64,000 nucleotides of DNA from Isochrysis galbana (taxonomy: Eukaryota; Haptophyta; Isochrysidales; Isochrysidaceae). Shown here piece by piece: positions 41,136 through 50,550 of the stretch. The notes below the pieces were generated by a model that was not told where the DNA came from, searched no databases, and was given only the letters and a program-made list of their open reading frames with translations. Position numbers and translations under genes: made by a program. The DNA lies in the NCBI GenBank assembly GCA_018136815.1, contig CM030938.1, forward strand, positions 594,128 to 658,127, written 5' to 3'. Numbering within the stretch: the stretch's first letter is position 1; every line of letters starts with the position of its first letter.

Positions 41136-41230
41136 TTTTAACAAGATCTAATGTTAAACAACTACAATACAACTGTGGACATTTGATCGCTCAATTCTAC
41201 TGATGTCCCACTATTGACGGAACGACACCT
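41121..41230. ncRNA. conserved hairpin element, copy A
   Basis: 110 bp identical to 42959-43068, starting CTCTCTCTTATAATTTTAAC. The core 41175-41230 folds as an 8-bp stem (GTGGACAT with ATGTCCCAC, one bulge) capped by an inner TTGATCGC/TCAA hairpin, and ends ACGACACCT. An RNA or terminator role is inferred from the structure, and the class is unknown. Confidence 0.5.
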
Positions 41231-41414
41231 GAGGCGCACCTTCTCCGGCACCCAGAGGAGCGTCACGAAACTCGGAGGGGTGAACTCCCTCGAGTGACTG
41301 AAACTAGTCGTGGAAAAGAATGAAGAAGTTGGGTGTGAATTCTGATTGATGGATCTGAACGCCAGCCCTGATACGGTGTGTGCGAAAAGTTTTTTTACCC
41401 GTTATGTTACATAA

Positions 41415-41633
41415 ATGGCGTACCCGTTTTTCATTGACGACGCGCAGCTTGCCAATGAATGGAAGACCAGACACGGCAAGTGGCGTATTTTTCTGGCAGT
41501 GGGCATTGCCCTTCTTGCGGTTTTCGCAATCGCGTACACAAAGAGCGTGATTCCACTCTTTGTCGCCGTAGTTTTGGTCCTCATCCTCCGGTTCATCTTT
41601 CCAAGTACAGCAAAACGAGGCGGCGTACGTTAG
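41415..41633 (+). CDS. 72-aa protein with two membrane segments
   Basis: Starts MAYPFFIDDAQLANEWKT, a soluble acidic N-terminus, followed by a charged turn (RHGKWR) and two hydrophobic segments (FLAVGIALLAVFAIAY and IPLFVAVVLVLILRFIF). The tail is short and basic. The stop is at 41631-41633. GC content is lower than in the cellular genes here, and the gene sits between hairpin copies A and B. The architecture (small, two-pass, no introns) is common for membrane proteins of large DNA viruses but also of cellular origin. I do not recognise a family. Confidence 0.5.
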   Translation: MAYPFFIDDAQLANEWKTRHGKWRIFLAVGIALLAVFAIAYTKSVIPLFVAVVLVLILRFIFPSTAKRGGVR

Positions 41634-41819
41634 ATCTCTCGCGGGACAGGTGTGATGAGCTGCAATCACCCGCGGGGGCGCCATGCGTGGGTCCCCTGTC
41701 CGGGAGACGAAATCAGCCAAACTCCTCCCCGCCACTGGGGTGTGTGTGTGCACACGGCGCCGGTGCACGGCGTGCTCGTGGGTGATACGATCTTGGCAAA
41801 AGAAAAACACGGGTGTATA

Positions 41820-41872
41820 GCCATTCGATAGCTCAACTCGACTGATGTCCCATGGTTGACGGATCGACATCT
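41820..41872. ncRNA. hairpin element, variant copy B
   Basis: Shares the block GCTCAACTCGACTGATGTCC and GACGGATCGACAT with copy B' (42439-42494), and the aligned pattern with copies A and C-E. The left arm is incomplete (GCCATTCGAT instead of GGACAT), so the outer stem is weaker here. Confidence 0.45.
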
Positions 41873-41914
41873 TGGACAAACCATGGGTTTTTTTCTCGAT
41901 AGAGTTGTAGGGAT

Positions 41915-42307
41915 ATGTATCCGATGTATCCGCATATGCATGTATACTTTCGAGGAAACAACACAAGGGACGATATAATTAAAGAGTACCAAAGGCGGCG
42001 GAACGACAGGCTAAATGAAGTAAAATACATGGAGGATTACTTCGGAATGCATAGACCAGATGATAATGAAAAATACGACCTCATTGATATAATGAAGAAC
42101 ATGAGGAGTGACGGTTGGGACATAACGGCTTTGAATGACTACAAGCTCTATCAAGAACAAATGCAGCAGGAGTTCGAAAATAGACGTCAATATATGCTCA
42201 GGGAGGTAGATGCCAGAGTTCTGGAATATATGAGGACTGAAGGTTGGGATGTTACACTGCTACCGCTAAACACTGGCCCATCCGTCTTCAGAAAAATCGA
42301 TCTTTGA
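41915..42307 (+). CDS. 130-aa hydrophilic protein of unknown function
   Basis: Intronless frame with low GC content and unlike-neighbour codon use. Starts MYPMYPHMHVYFRGNN and continues with a charged, helical sequence rich in Tyr, Arg and Glu. It holds an internal two-fold repeat: MRSDGWDITALNDY and MRTEGWDVTLLPLN share M-R-x-(D/E)-G-W-D-(I/V)-T-x-L. The repeat suggests two copies of a ~70-residue module (helix followed by the GWD motif). Position between hairpin copies B and B' and composition point to the same foreign or viral source as the 72-aa protein. No known family recognised. Confidence 0.55.
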   Translation: MYPMYPHMHVYFRGNNTRDDIIKEYQRRRNDRLNEVKYMEDYFGMHRPDDNEKYDLIDIMKNMRSDGWDITALNDYKLYQEQMQQEFENRRQYMLREVDARVLEYMRTEGWDVTLLPLNTGPSVFRKIDL

Positions 42308-42430
42308 GTCCTCTGTCAGCGCCCACTCGAGCAGGCGGACGTCGCCCCGCTCGGCGGCCCACGCGCTGAGCTCTCGCCACGAGGGGCGATCGTCCTCGAA
42401 GACGGGCACATACCAGAACACGGGGTGTAT
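42266..42430 (-). pseudogene. ankyrin-like repeat fragment
   Basis: A minus-strand frame gives WYVPVFEDDRPSWRELSAWA followed by AERGDVRLLEWALTEDS, then a stop at 42266-42268. The block W-x-x-AAERGDVRLLEWAL resembles one ankyrin repeat of the type abundant in algal and giant-virus proteins. No start is found, and the 3' end overlaps the end of the 130-aa gene on the other strand, so this is probably a remnant. Confidence 0.35.
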
Positions 42431-42438
42431 AAATAGCC

Positions 42439-42494
42439 ATGGACATTCGATAGCTCAACTCGACTGATGTCCCACGGTTGACGGATCGACACCT
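42439..42494. ncRNA. hairpin element, variant copy B'
   Basis: Stem ATGGACAT with ATGTCCCAC. The inner mini-stem is TCGATAGC/TCAA in place of TTGATCGC/TCAA, one pair changing from A-T to G-T wobble while pairing is kept. Ends ACGGATCGACACCT. Confidence 0.5.
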
Positions 42495-42544
42495 TCCACA
42501 TCGACGTGGACCATCGTGCACGCGAGCGCTTGGGTCAGGGCAAT

Positions 42545-42745
42545 ACTTTTAGCAAGAGTCACCCAAACTTTTGAGCCGTACTTGCGTGATTCTTGCGGGG
42601 AACCACCCAAACTTGTCAACAAACTTGTCGCGCAATTTGTCCCCAAACTTGCAGCCCACTTGTGGAGCTGGCCCAAACTTCTGACTGGCTCGACTACCAA
42701 CCCAAACTTGCAAAAAATTTTTTTTAAGTGATCAAATCTCAAATC
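42545..42745 (-). repeat. old repeat with five CCCAAACTT motifs, related to 1442-1528
   Basis: The motif CCCAAACTT(G/T) occurs five times at irregular 25-45-bp spacing. The reverse complement of 42545-42631 aligns without gaps to 1442-1528. The minus strand is open for about 95 codons (MRFDHLKKIF...). It could be a decayed coding family or a repeat. Confidence 0.4.
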
Positions 42746-42825
42746 TCAAACATATGGCACGTCGTGGCACGCAGCACACACATGACACAGTACACACAAT
42801 AACCTCATTCAGCCCTTATAGTTGT

Positions 42826-43470
42826 GGGCCGCAGGGGCTACACACACGGAACGGGTTGACATGCGCGCGCACGGCGTATCCGCGGGGGGACCGATGCACA
42901 TCGCGCCGTGCCCATGCACGGCGTGCACCGATGTGATTAGCGAAGAAGCTTTGACGGCCTCTCTCTCTTATAATTTTAACAAGATCTAATGTTAAACAAC
43001 TACAATACAACTGTGGACATTTGATCGCTCAATTCTACTGATGTCCCACTATTGACGGAACGACACCTAAGAGTGAACGCACGGCGTGCACCTTCCTGGA
43101 AGTTGCTATGCGCACGCACGGCGCCCCCGCGGGGGGGCGCCGATGCACATCGTGCCGTGCCCACGCACGGCGTGCACAATGTGATTGCAAGTCATCACAC
43201 GTGCTGCGTAAAGAAACATCTCTTATTCGACGAGTTTACGTAGTTGTGGGCCTTAGGGGGTACGCAGAGGGAACGAGTTGACATGCGCACGCACGGCGTA
43301 TCCGCGGGGGGACCGATGCACATCGCGCCGTGCCCATGCACGGCGTGCACCGATGTGATTGCAAGTCATCACAGGTGCTCCGTGTGAAATATATCTTAAA
43401 TTGTGTGTTTATGTAGTTGTCGGCCTTAGAGGAAACGCAGAGGAAAAGCCTTGACACGGCGTCTCCCTCG
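42826..43470. repeat. degenerate repeat block with nested GC hairpins
   Basis: A unit with TAGTTGTGGGCC, GACATGCGC, ACGGCGTATCCGCGGGGG, GATGCACATCG and CGATGTGATT recurs near 42826, 43090 (partial), 43243 and 43411 (partial). Each holds a nested hairpin: CATCG/CGATG outside and CGCCGTGC/GCACGGCG inside with loop CCAT. Hairpin copy C (42959-43068) interrupts the block. Confidence 0.6.
42959..43068. ncRNA. hairpin element, copy C (identical to copy A)
   Basis: 110 bp identical to 41121-41230, including the AT-rich lead TTATAATTTTAACAAGATC and the core hairpin 43013-43068. Identity over exactly this length with unrelated flanks indicates a recent copy event. Confidence 0.55.
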
Positions 43471-43564
43471 GGCCCTCGGGGCGCGGGGGAAAGCAGAGAA
43501 AAAAGTTGTTATTCTATGATATTTTTAACACAATTTAATTTTAAAATTTAATTTTAAAACAACT

Positions 43565-43620
43565 GTGGACATTTGATCGCTCAATTCGACTGATGTCCCA
43601 CAATTGACGGAACGACACCT
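43565..43620. ncRNA. hairpin element, copy D
   Basis: Same core as A with three or four substitutions (CGACTG for CTACTG, CAATTG for CTATTG). Preceded by the AT-rich repeat AATTTAATTTTAAAA instead of the TTATAATTTTAAC lead. Directly followed by a short coding-like stretch (KKVTSMTFEYFSKP on the plus strand). Confidence 0.5.
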
Positions 43621-43971
43621 AAGGAGCGCGGCAAGAAAGTGACCTCCATGACCTTCGAGTACTTCAGCAAGCCAACGTGTCGGTGTCGACCAGCCAGACC
43701 CCAACAAGTCTGGCTTTGTTAGAACGCACGTGGTCGTGTCTTGGCGACGGAGCAGACATTGGCGTAGCGAGCGTGAACGAGGGCGTGGGTGATGTACTGG
43801 TGTTGTAGTTGCTTATGAAGAATGTAAAACGGGGACGAGAGCGGGGTAAAAACGAGAAGGAGGACGAGGAACGAGGGACGAGGGGCTACCAGGGCCGATC
43901 AGACAAAAGGGTACCGAAAGACAACGGCAGACACACCAGACTCAGACTCATACCAACACTCTCCACACAAT

Positions 43972-44056
43972 ATCTAATGTTAAACAACTACAATACAACT
44001 GTGGACATTTGATCGCTCAATTCTACTGATGTCCCACTATTGACGGAACGACACCT
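43972..44056. ncRNA. hairpin element, copy E
   Basis: Identical to copy A from TATCTAATGTTAAACAAC onward to ACGACACCT but lacking A's first ~25 bp. The core hairpin is 44001-44056. Confidence 0.5.
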
Positions 44057-44068
44057 TTCCGACGACGC

Positions 44069-44206
44069 ATGTCCCGCACCAGTGACGAGCGCTGCCCCAG
44101 TGGACTACATTGGCCGCGCTGCACCGCCATTTGCGATTTGCGAACGAGCCGTGCCACTTTCTTCAACCACATGAACTGCTTCGAACGGAATGAGCACTCC
44201 AAATAG
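44069..44206 (+). CDS. 45-aa possible small protein after hairpin E
   Basis: ATG 12 bp after the hairpin core, ending in TAG. Contains three Cys and a His in CPSGLHWPRCTAIC and a second Cys/His pair in FFNHMNCFERNEH, which might bind a metal. Too short to be certain, and no family recognised. Confidence 0.25.
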   Translation: MSRTSDERCPSGLHWPRCTAICDLRTSRATFFNHMNCFERNEHSK

Positions 44207-44641
44207 TGAATAGTTGTGCGTCGAAGGGGAGGAGCGCGGGTTCCATAACAGCTTCTCGCACTAAGCAGCTCGGGCTCTAGTTGTGCAACACGCTGCAGAC
44301 GGCCAGCGGGCAGCCACCCACACATCGTTGTCGAAGTGCAAGGTGCGCTGCAACGCGGAGGGTGTGGTACGTTTTCAACTTCGGCATCGACCGCTCCCGC
44401 TCGCAATTGTCGCCTCGGCGCGCCACGCACGGATATGTGCATCTTCGTACACGCACACAACCGAATCTTGAGATTCGAGCGGCATCTTCTGGGTCATGAT
44501 GTCCACAGGGGACATGTCTTCTCATTGAACGAGGCCTGCGTCGGTCCAGGCTCCCCGGCCGCGAAAGGGAGGCGGATCTCGTGGTATCGGCCTACGTTTA
44601 AAAACAGGAATCCTTCCATCCAGTTTCCTCTTTTAGAAAGT

Positions 44642-47600
44642 ATGGATTTTTCGCGCGAGCGGCTGCTCCCGCTTCGGGGGGTTGGGGCGGGAGGGGGAGG
44701 GGGACCCCCTAGCGCGCGGATGCCCTCCGCCTCGGCCCGCCGCCTCGCTTCGGCCGAGGCGTTCTCCGCGCGCAGCCGGCCAGCCAGCCGGCGCTGCTCA
44801 CGTCTTGTACTGCTCCTCATCGTGCTCGGCGCGCTCGTGCTGCTCCTCACTGAGATCTCGAGCCTCCGCACCGTCGGGCGGCCGCGATTGTCGGCGGCGG
44901 TGAGGCCACCCTCTTCCGGCCGGAGCGGCGGGCATGCAGGCGCGCGGGCGCGCGGGGTGGAGCTCACCGACGCGCAGGCACTGCTTGCACTCGCGTCGGA
45001 GGCGGCCGGCCGTGCAGCCGCGGCGCACGGGGCGGACGTGGCGGGGCGGACTGTGGTGCTGACGCACGCGACAGCCCAGGATGCTCACCTGCTCTCCAAC
45101 TACCTCGAGCACGCCAAGGCGACGGGCGTGTTCCCGGCGGCGGTGGTTGTAGCGTTCGACCAGGTGACGGTCAATGTGGCCGCCAGCGCCGGCGCACTAG
45201 TGCACCTCACCACTGCCCGTCCCCTTAGCGCGGCCGCGTGGCGTGCGTTCCCGCCGGTGGCCGGCCGTGTGGAGCCGGGCCTTGTGGAGCCGGGCCTTGT
45301 GGAGCCGCACGTGAGGTCCGGCACACCAGCCGGGCTGAGCGTGGCTTACGGCCACGCCGCCGTCCTGCTCGAGGCAGGTTACGCCGTGTGGCTGGCAGAC
45401 GTGCGCATAGTGTGGAACGACCACCCCTTCCTCTTCCCGCGGTCCCTTGTGGGGACTGGGGCACCGGTCGTTGGCAGCCACACGGCGCTCACACGGAGTG
45501 GGCACCCTGCCGAAGCCGGTTGCAACGCCTGGTTCCTGTCTGATGCTCCGTACGGAGCCGCGGCGGAAGGCGGGGACGCAGAGGAGGGGTTCGGGGGCGT
45601 TGGGCGGGATCGCGCTCGGGCCGAGCCCACGGCGGGTGCGCAAGAGGAGAGGGAAGAATTGAACGCTCGCCCATGGGTGGGTGAGGCAGACGGCGGCGGC
45701 CCGCGCCGGTCGACTGGCGGGGCGGATAGCAGAGGTGGCGAGGGCAACAGTGATGGATCGGCACTCCCGAGGGTGGCGGCAAGCGTCCCCCCGGTTTCGT
45801 CTCTCCTCAGCCTCTTCCACCCTTCCCCTGCGACCATCCGATGGCTAGCCGCCACTGCCGCCGCGTTGGCTGCACCTCCACAAGGCCCGCAAGCCAGGCC
45901 GGGCACGGCCTCCGCCGGTACGCCCCGGCCGGGTGGACAGGAGGGCGCCACGGGGCTGCGGCCATCTGAACGGGTGCGGCGGGAACTCGTGAGCGCATTG
46001 GCGCGCTGTGGGCGCGCCCACGTTGCAGTGCAGGCCGTGCCGCGGTGCCTGCGGTGGTGTCTGCTACCGGTGAGCCTCTTCCCCAATTGGCTCCACTACT
46101 CGCAGCAGCGTCGCGCTCGGCGGCCGTTAGCCGTCGCCGCCAACTGGATGGTGCCGTCCACTGTCGAGCTCCGCCTCAGGCAAGAAGGGCTCTGGGCGGA
46201 TGCGGATGCGGACCCCGACGGCGTCGACGCTGCAATGGGTCAGCCGGCCGGCCTCGCTTCCGTGCCAGCAACCGGGGAGCCGCAGCCAACCTCTGTCGCG
46301 GGTTCGCAATCTGCTCGCTACCTGGCATTCCACGAAGGCGTCTTGTCGAACGGCTTCTCCAATTCGTTCAACGCCCTCCGGAGCGCCCTCGCCATTGCGA
46401 CGCTCACCAACCGTACCCTCATCCTTCCACGTCTCGCCTCACGACATCTCCATGGCGAGCCCTACGCCGTGGACGCCGGGTGCGTGCGCGTGCTCGTGGC
46501 ACCGTCCCGGCACCAGATCTGAGCCTGTGATCGTCTCGTTCCGTGCCCCGGCGCGCGCGAGTGCGACCCCTCCCCCCCCCTCGGCCACCCGCCAGGTACT
46601 ATTTTGACCTGCGTAAACTGCGCGCGCACTTTCGCGTCTCCGAGGCCCCGACCCTCGGCCGCCTCTTTGGCGCAGGCGCGGCGCGCTGGCCGCCGGACGC
46701 GCGGTGGCGCGTCCACATGCTGCAAATCTCACCGGCTGAGGTGCCGTGCGCCGAGTTGGAGCGCCCCGAGCTGCTCGAAGCGCGCGGAGCGACCAACGAG
46801 ACGTGCCCGCCGCTGCCGCTTGGGCCGGGCCAGCTGCGGGCACACCTCGCGTCCGGGCGCCACCTCGGCGCCACGGAGATGGAGCTCCGGGAGTGGCTCG
46901 AGCCCGAGGCCGAGTCGCCCCTCCTCCTCTTTGGTCGCATGTTCCGCCGCTTTGGCCGTTTCGACTCGCCGTGGGCGCACGCAGCGTTTGAGCGGCGGAT
47001 CGCGCTGGGTTTGAGGCCGTCGCCCGAGGTGCGGATCGCTGCGAGCAGCGCGCTGCGCATCCTGCAGGACGCGGTGGCCGCCGGAGCCGGCGGCGGCAGC
47101 AACTTCTCTGAGAGCGGCGCCGGGTCTATGCGACCCCCGACAGAACGGTGGGTGGCGCCCGACTTCGACTGCGTGCACATGCGCCGGCGAGACTTCATCG
47201 TCGACCACGCGGCGGATGAGCTATCGGTTGGCGAGTATGCCAGGCTAGCGGTGGCCAGGCTGGCGGAGATGTACCGCGTTGGGAGGGGGGGCGGGAGCGC
47301 CGAGGGCACGCGCAGCGTCGACACGGCTGACGGCCGCCGTAGAGTGGCGGCGGCGAGCGGCGGCGCAGGCAAGCGGCCCGGCGACGGTGAGTCGGCCGGC
47401 GCAGCAAGGGCGGGAGGGCGGCGACTGGCGCAGCGAAAGTGGCGTGGCGCGGGCGAGCCGGCCAGCGCCTCAGGCGACGGTAAGCCGGTGATGGCACCCC
47501 GTGCGCTCTACCTGGCTTCAGACGTTGCCGAGGAGCCGGACGTGCGCGAAGCTTTTGCGGCGGCGGGAGCGCCATTGGTATTCTCCCTGTCGCAGGTGCT

Positions 47601-48258
47601 TGCTCGAGCCCAGCCCGCCTCCCTCTCTCTGGCGCTCGCACGGCCGCCCGATCCACATCCCAACCACGCCACGCGGGCCCGCCTTCAGCCTTTTCCGGGC
47701 CTCCCCTCGGTGCAGGTGTTCCCTAAAGCGGACCTGGACGTGTTTGGCACGTACGAGCACTCACGCCTCCTCGCCACGGCCGCTAGCGAGGCGCACCGAT
47801 CGACGAGCGTTAACCGAGTGAGCGCGGCTGGCCGCGTCTCGTCCGCCAACGGCGCTGCGTGGCAGCCGGCAACGGCGAGCGGCGAGCCAGGCTCGCGCAG
47901 GGCTGCGGATGGCGGACACGAGCGCTCGGACGCGGACGGCGGGCGCAAGGTGACGGGGGGCGGCGGGCTTAGCGGAGCGCATAGCGGCGGAGACGACGCC
48001 CCTGGGGCCGCCGAGGGCAACTCTACGCGCCACGCGGCGGCCCGCGCACTGGCCCGCGACATGCGCTTCGGTGCCATTGACCAGTTAGTCTGCTCGCGGG
48101 CGCGCTTCTTTGTGGGCAACCTGTGGTCGAGTTTCACCCACCACATCTGCTACCTGAGGGAACTCGAGGCGATGGCGAAGGGGAGGTCCAAGCAGGAGGC
48201 GTGCGACGGCGCCGACGTGTACGGACGGCACATCGACCCGCGCATGACCTTCGTTTGA
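44642..48258 (+). CDS. type II membrane protein fusing two glycosyltransferase domains, 1166 aa, 2 exons
   Basis: Exons 44642-46479 and 46596-48258, with a 116-nt intron between donor GG|GTGCGT and acceptor GCCAG|GTAC. It was placed because it restores DAGYYFDLRKLRAHF, the start of an O-fucosyltransferase core. Residues 54-71 form one membrane anchor after a short basic tail, as in Golgi glycosyltransferases. Residues ~135-555 resemble nucleotide-diphospho-sugar transferases of the GT77 type (VVLTHATAQDAHLLSNYLEH, LLEAGYAVWLADVRIVWND, later VAANWMVPSTVELRLRQEGLW). The usual D-x-D is read as DVR. From ~560 a GDP-fucose O-fucosyltransferase-like domain follows: SNGFSNSFNALRSALAIATL, HMRRRDFI (~806), YLASD, and IDQLVCSRARFFVGNLWSSF near the end. 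Both domains carry long Gly/Ala/Ser insertions (for example 45550-45960, 47280-47480 and 47780-48030). Probable role: sequential sugar addition to a cell-surface glycan (inferred). Confidence 0.75.
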
Positions 48259-49138
48259 GTGCGCACCGACGTTGTGGGCCGGATCAGGCGGCAACAACTA
48301 ATACGCTTGAATTTACCCTCGGCGGCCTAGGCCATGCAGAAGTGCAGTGTGCAACAGGGGCTCTTTGCTAGTCTAGGTCTAGATCTAGGTGCACGCATCC
48401 ACCATCATCACAACAGGGAGAGGGAACTCGAAGCGGTGACGGAGGGATGGAGGGGGCAAGCAGGGGGCGGGGGGCGTGGCGCAAACTGTCCGCAGTTGAG
48501 AGCGCGCGGGTGGTGTGGTGTGGGCGTGTCCGCAAGCCAGCCGAAACGTACGCCAGTTGAAGTTGTCCTGTGCTTGTCCGATGGTGGCTTGGTTCGAGTA
48601 TATAGAAGTGCAATGTGGAAGCGCGCGCTCTGTGCTAGTCTAGGTGTAGGTCAACTCGTTAAAACGATAGGGTAATGGAGCGCGCGCTGCTCTCCTCCCC
48701 TCTCGACTAGCGCGGGCGATCTGCCCATGGACACTCCACGTCACCGAAGCGCCCGCGAGGGGTAACCCAGCCTGAACAGGTGCAAGCCCGAGCCGCAGCG
48801 CGTGCCGCTTCTCCATCATGGATCATGGAGAGGCATTCGCTGCTCCGTGTCACTATGATCTCGTCGTGCTCGCCGTCCTGCGTCTCGTCTTGTGCATGCG
48901 CATGGCCGCTATGGCGGAACTCGGAAATTCCCCCGTGCGCCTCTCTGTGCATGTGTTTTTTGTGCATGTCTTGTGGGCTGGTTTGTGCTGTCCCGTGTGA
49001 CTCTACCACCACCACACCATCAAACTCTCTCTCCCAATCCATTGACTACTGACTAGTAGTACCATTCTTCATTTTCATTTCCTGCGTGAACAACCTATAC
49101 TTTTATAAGTGGGGGGCAATGGGGACCTACACGCCTAC
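48259..49138. other. intergenic region after the glycosyltransferase gene
   Basis: No gene supported. Two short related stretches (GTGCTAGTCTAGGTGTAGGT near 48630 and TTGCTAGTCTAGGTCTAGA near 48365, each following AGAAGTGCA) suggest a small local duplication. Overlapping frames at 48707-49052 on both strands have no motifs. Confidence 0.45.
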
Positions 49139-49821
49139 ACGTAGCATACTTTCTACACCCTCACCCCCACTCCCCCGGCCCTTCCCCCCCGCCATCAGGC
49201 GGCTCCCCGGCTCCCCCCGTGCACTACTAGGGGGATCGGGGTGAAAGGCTTAGATATGGTCCGGTGCCCCCCCCCCCCCCCCCCCCGGTGATCCGTTCCC
49301 CCTTCCTCCTATGCCTAGCGGGCTGGCGGCGGCCTCAGTCCCGACTCATCCTGCAAACAGGTGCGGGACTTGCCTAATTTTCGCTGGTCGGAGCTCTTGC
49401 CCCGCCCACCCCCACCCCTCTTCTCCCTTCTCCGCGCTCTCTCTCCCCTCTCGTGCGGCAGGCGCGATGGCGCGCCTGCGACAGGCGTGCAACTGCCTCC
49501 TGGCGACCCCTGAAGGCTCCTGGAGGCCAGCTCAGGGGGCTGTGGAGGCTGGGGCTGGGCCCTCAGGAGGAGGCCAGCTCAGGGGGGTAGGGGGGGTTGG
49601 AGCGATGCGGGCTGGCCACTGGCAGCCACTGGCCACGACAGGCCAGGGCGAGCCAGGCAGGCGCCAGGCGCCAGGGAGAGAGTGGGCTAGCAGGGCAGTC
49701 TGCTCCTGGCAAGCCATCAGGCATGCCAGGAGCATGGGTGGTCCCTCCCCCATGGCAGGGGAGGAGTGGAAAGGGGGGGGCTCGTGCCCCCCTATGGGTG
49801 AACCAAGTATAAACTTAGTTG
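49139..49821 (-). repeat. full-length copy of the R700 repeat (minus orientation)
   Basis: Extends from ACGTAGCATACTTTCTACAC to AACCAAGTATAAACTTAGTTG and aligns over its length with the reverse complement of 52728-53431. Contains a 24-C run near 49267, a GATGGCGCGCCTGCGACAGG-type segment and the inverted C/G-run hairpin at one end. Non-coding; frames in it are composition-driven. Confidence 0.75.
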
Positions 49822-50085
49822 CCCCTCCCTCTTTTCAAGTATACTGTACCTTCTCCTTTTCCCCCCTCCCTCTTTTTTAACTGTAGAGAGTCTATTTCTT
49901 CGGAAGCTCGCTCTCTTCCTCTTCCCTGTTTTGCTCTGGGTCACCCACCCTCTCTCTCCTCTCCCCCTCCCCTCTCCCTCTCCCTCCCTCTCTCTCCTCT
50001 CCCCCCTCCGCTCTCTCCCCCTCCCCCGGCCTCTTCCTCTTTCTCCCTCTCCCCGTCTCCCTTCCTCTCTCCCTCCCCGGCACCG

Positions 50086-50550
50086 ATGGCCTCTCTGACG
50101 CCGCCTCCGCCCACCACAGCCGTCGGCCTGGCATGGGAGGGCGAGGAAACGCCAGCGGGTGTGCGTGTGGTCTACCCCGCGAGCGTCGCGCTCGTTCTGC
50201 TCAGCCTGCTCGCGCTCCAGCCCGGCCTGCTCGCGGACGAGACACGCTGGCTGAGGAGCCTGGGGCTCGCGGCGGCTGAGACAACCGGGCGGAAGCTCGT
50301 GAGACTCCTCGCCGTGGGCGGGGACGGGGGGAGGCAGCGCGCGCGCTCTGCGCCGACGACCGCACCGCCACGCCTCCGGGGGCTCCTCCGCCGCGCCACG
50401 CGCTTGGCGCTGGGAGCGGAGCTGCTTCGGCGAGGCGCGCGCGCGCTCGGGTGGGTAGAGCAGTGGGCGGAGCGCGGGCCGTCCGTGGCGAGGAGGCGGA
50501 CAACGGCGCCGCGTAGACGCGCGGTGAGGCTAGGAATCCGTCTACCCTAG
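50086..50550 (+). CDS. possible 154-aa membrane protein with basic tail
   Basis: ATG immediately after a ~200-bp pyrimidine tract, the same leader style as the mannitol dehydrogenase gene, which is the main reason for this start. The protein has a short soluble N-terminus (MASLTPPPPTTAVGLAWEGE), one hydrophobic segment (VVYPASVALVLLSLLALQPGLLA) and a long Arg/Ala-rich C-terminus. It stops at 50548-50550. No family is recognised, and the high GC content makes long frames easy, so it may be spurious or only a first exon. Confidence 0.35.
   Translation: MASLTPPPPTTAVGLAWEGEETPAGVRVVYPASVALVLLSLLALQPGLLADETRWLRSLGLAAAETTGRKLVRLLAVGGDGGRQRARSAPTTAPPRLRGLLRRATRLALGAELLRRGARALGWVEQWAERGPSVARRRTTAPRRRAVRLGIRLP

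Noticed and set aside
41175..41230. Hammerhead ribozyme (CTGATG in the hairpin element)
   Set aside because: The required CUGAUGA...GAAA core and cleavage triplet arrangement are absent in all copies.
48707..49052. Overlapping ~60-110-codon frames on both strands after the glycosyltransferase gene
   Set aside because: No motif, no splice support, and mutually overlapping.
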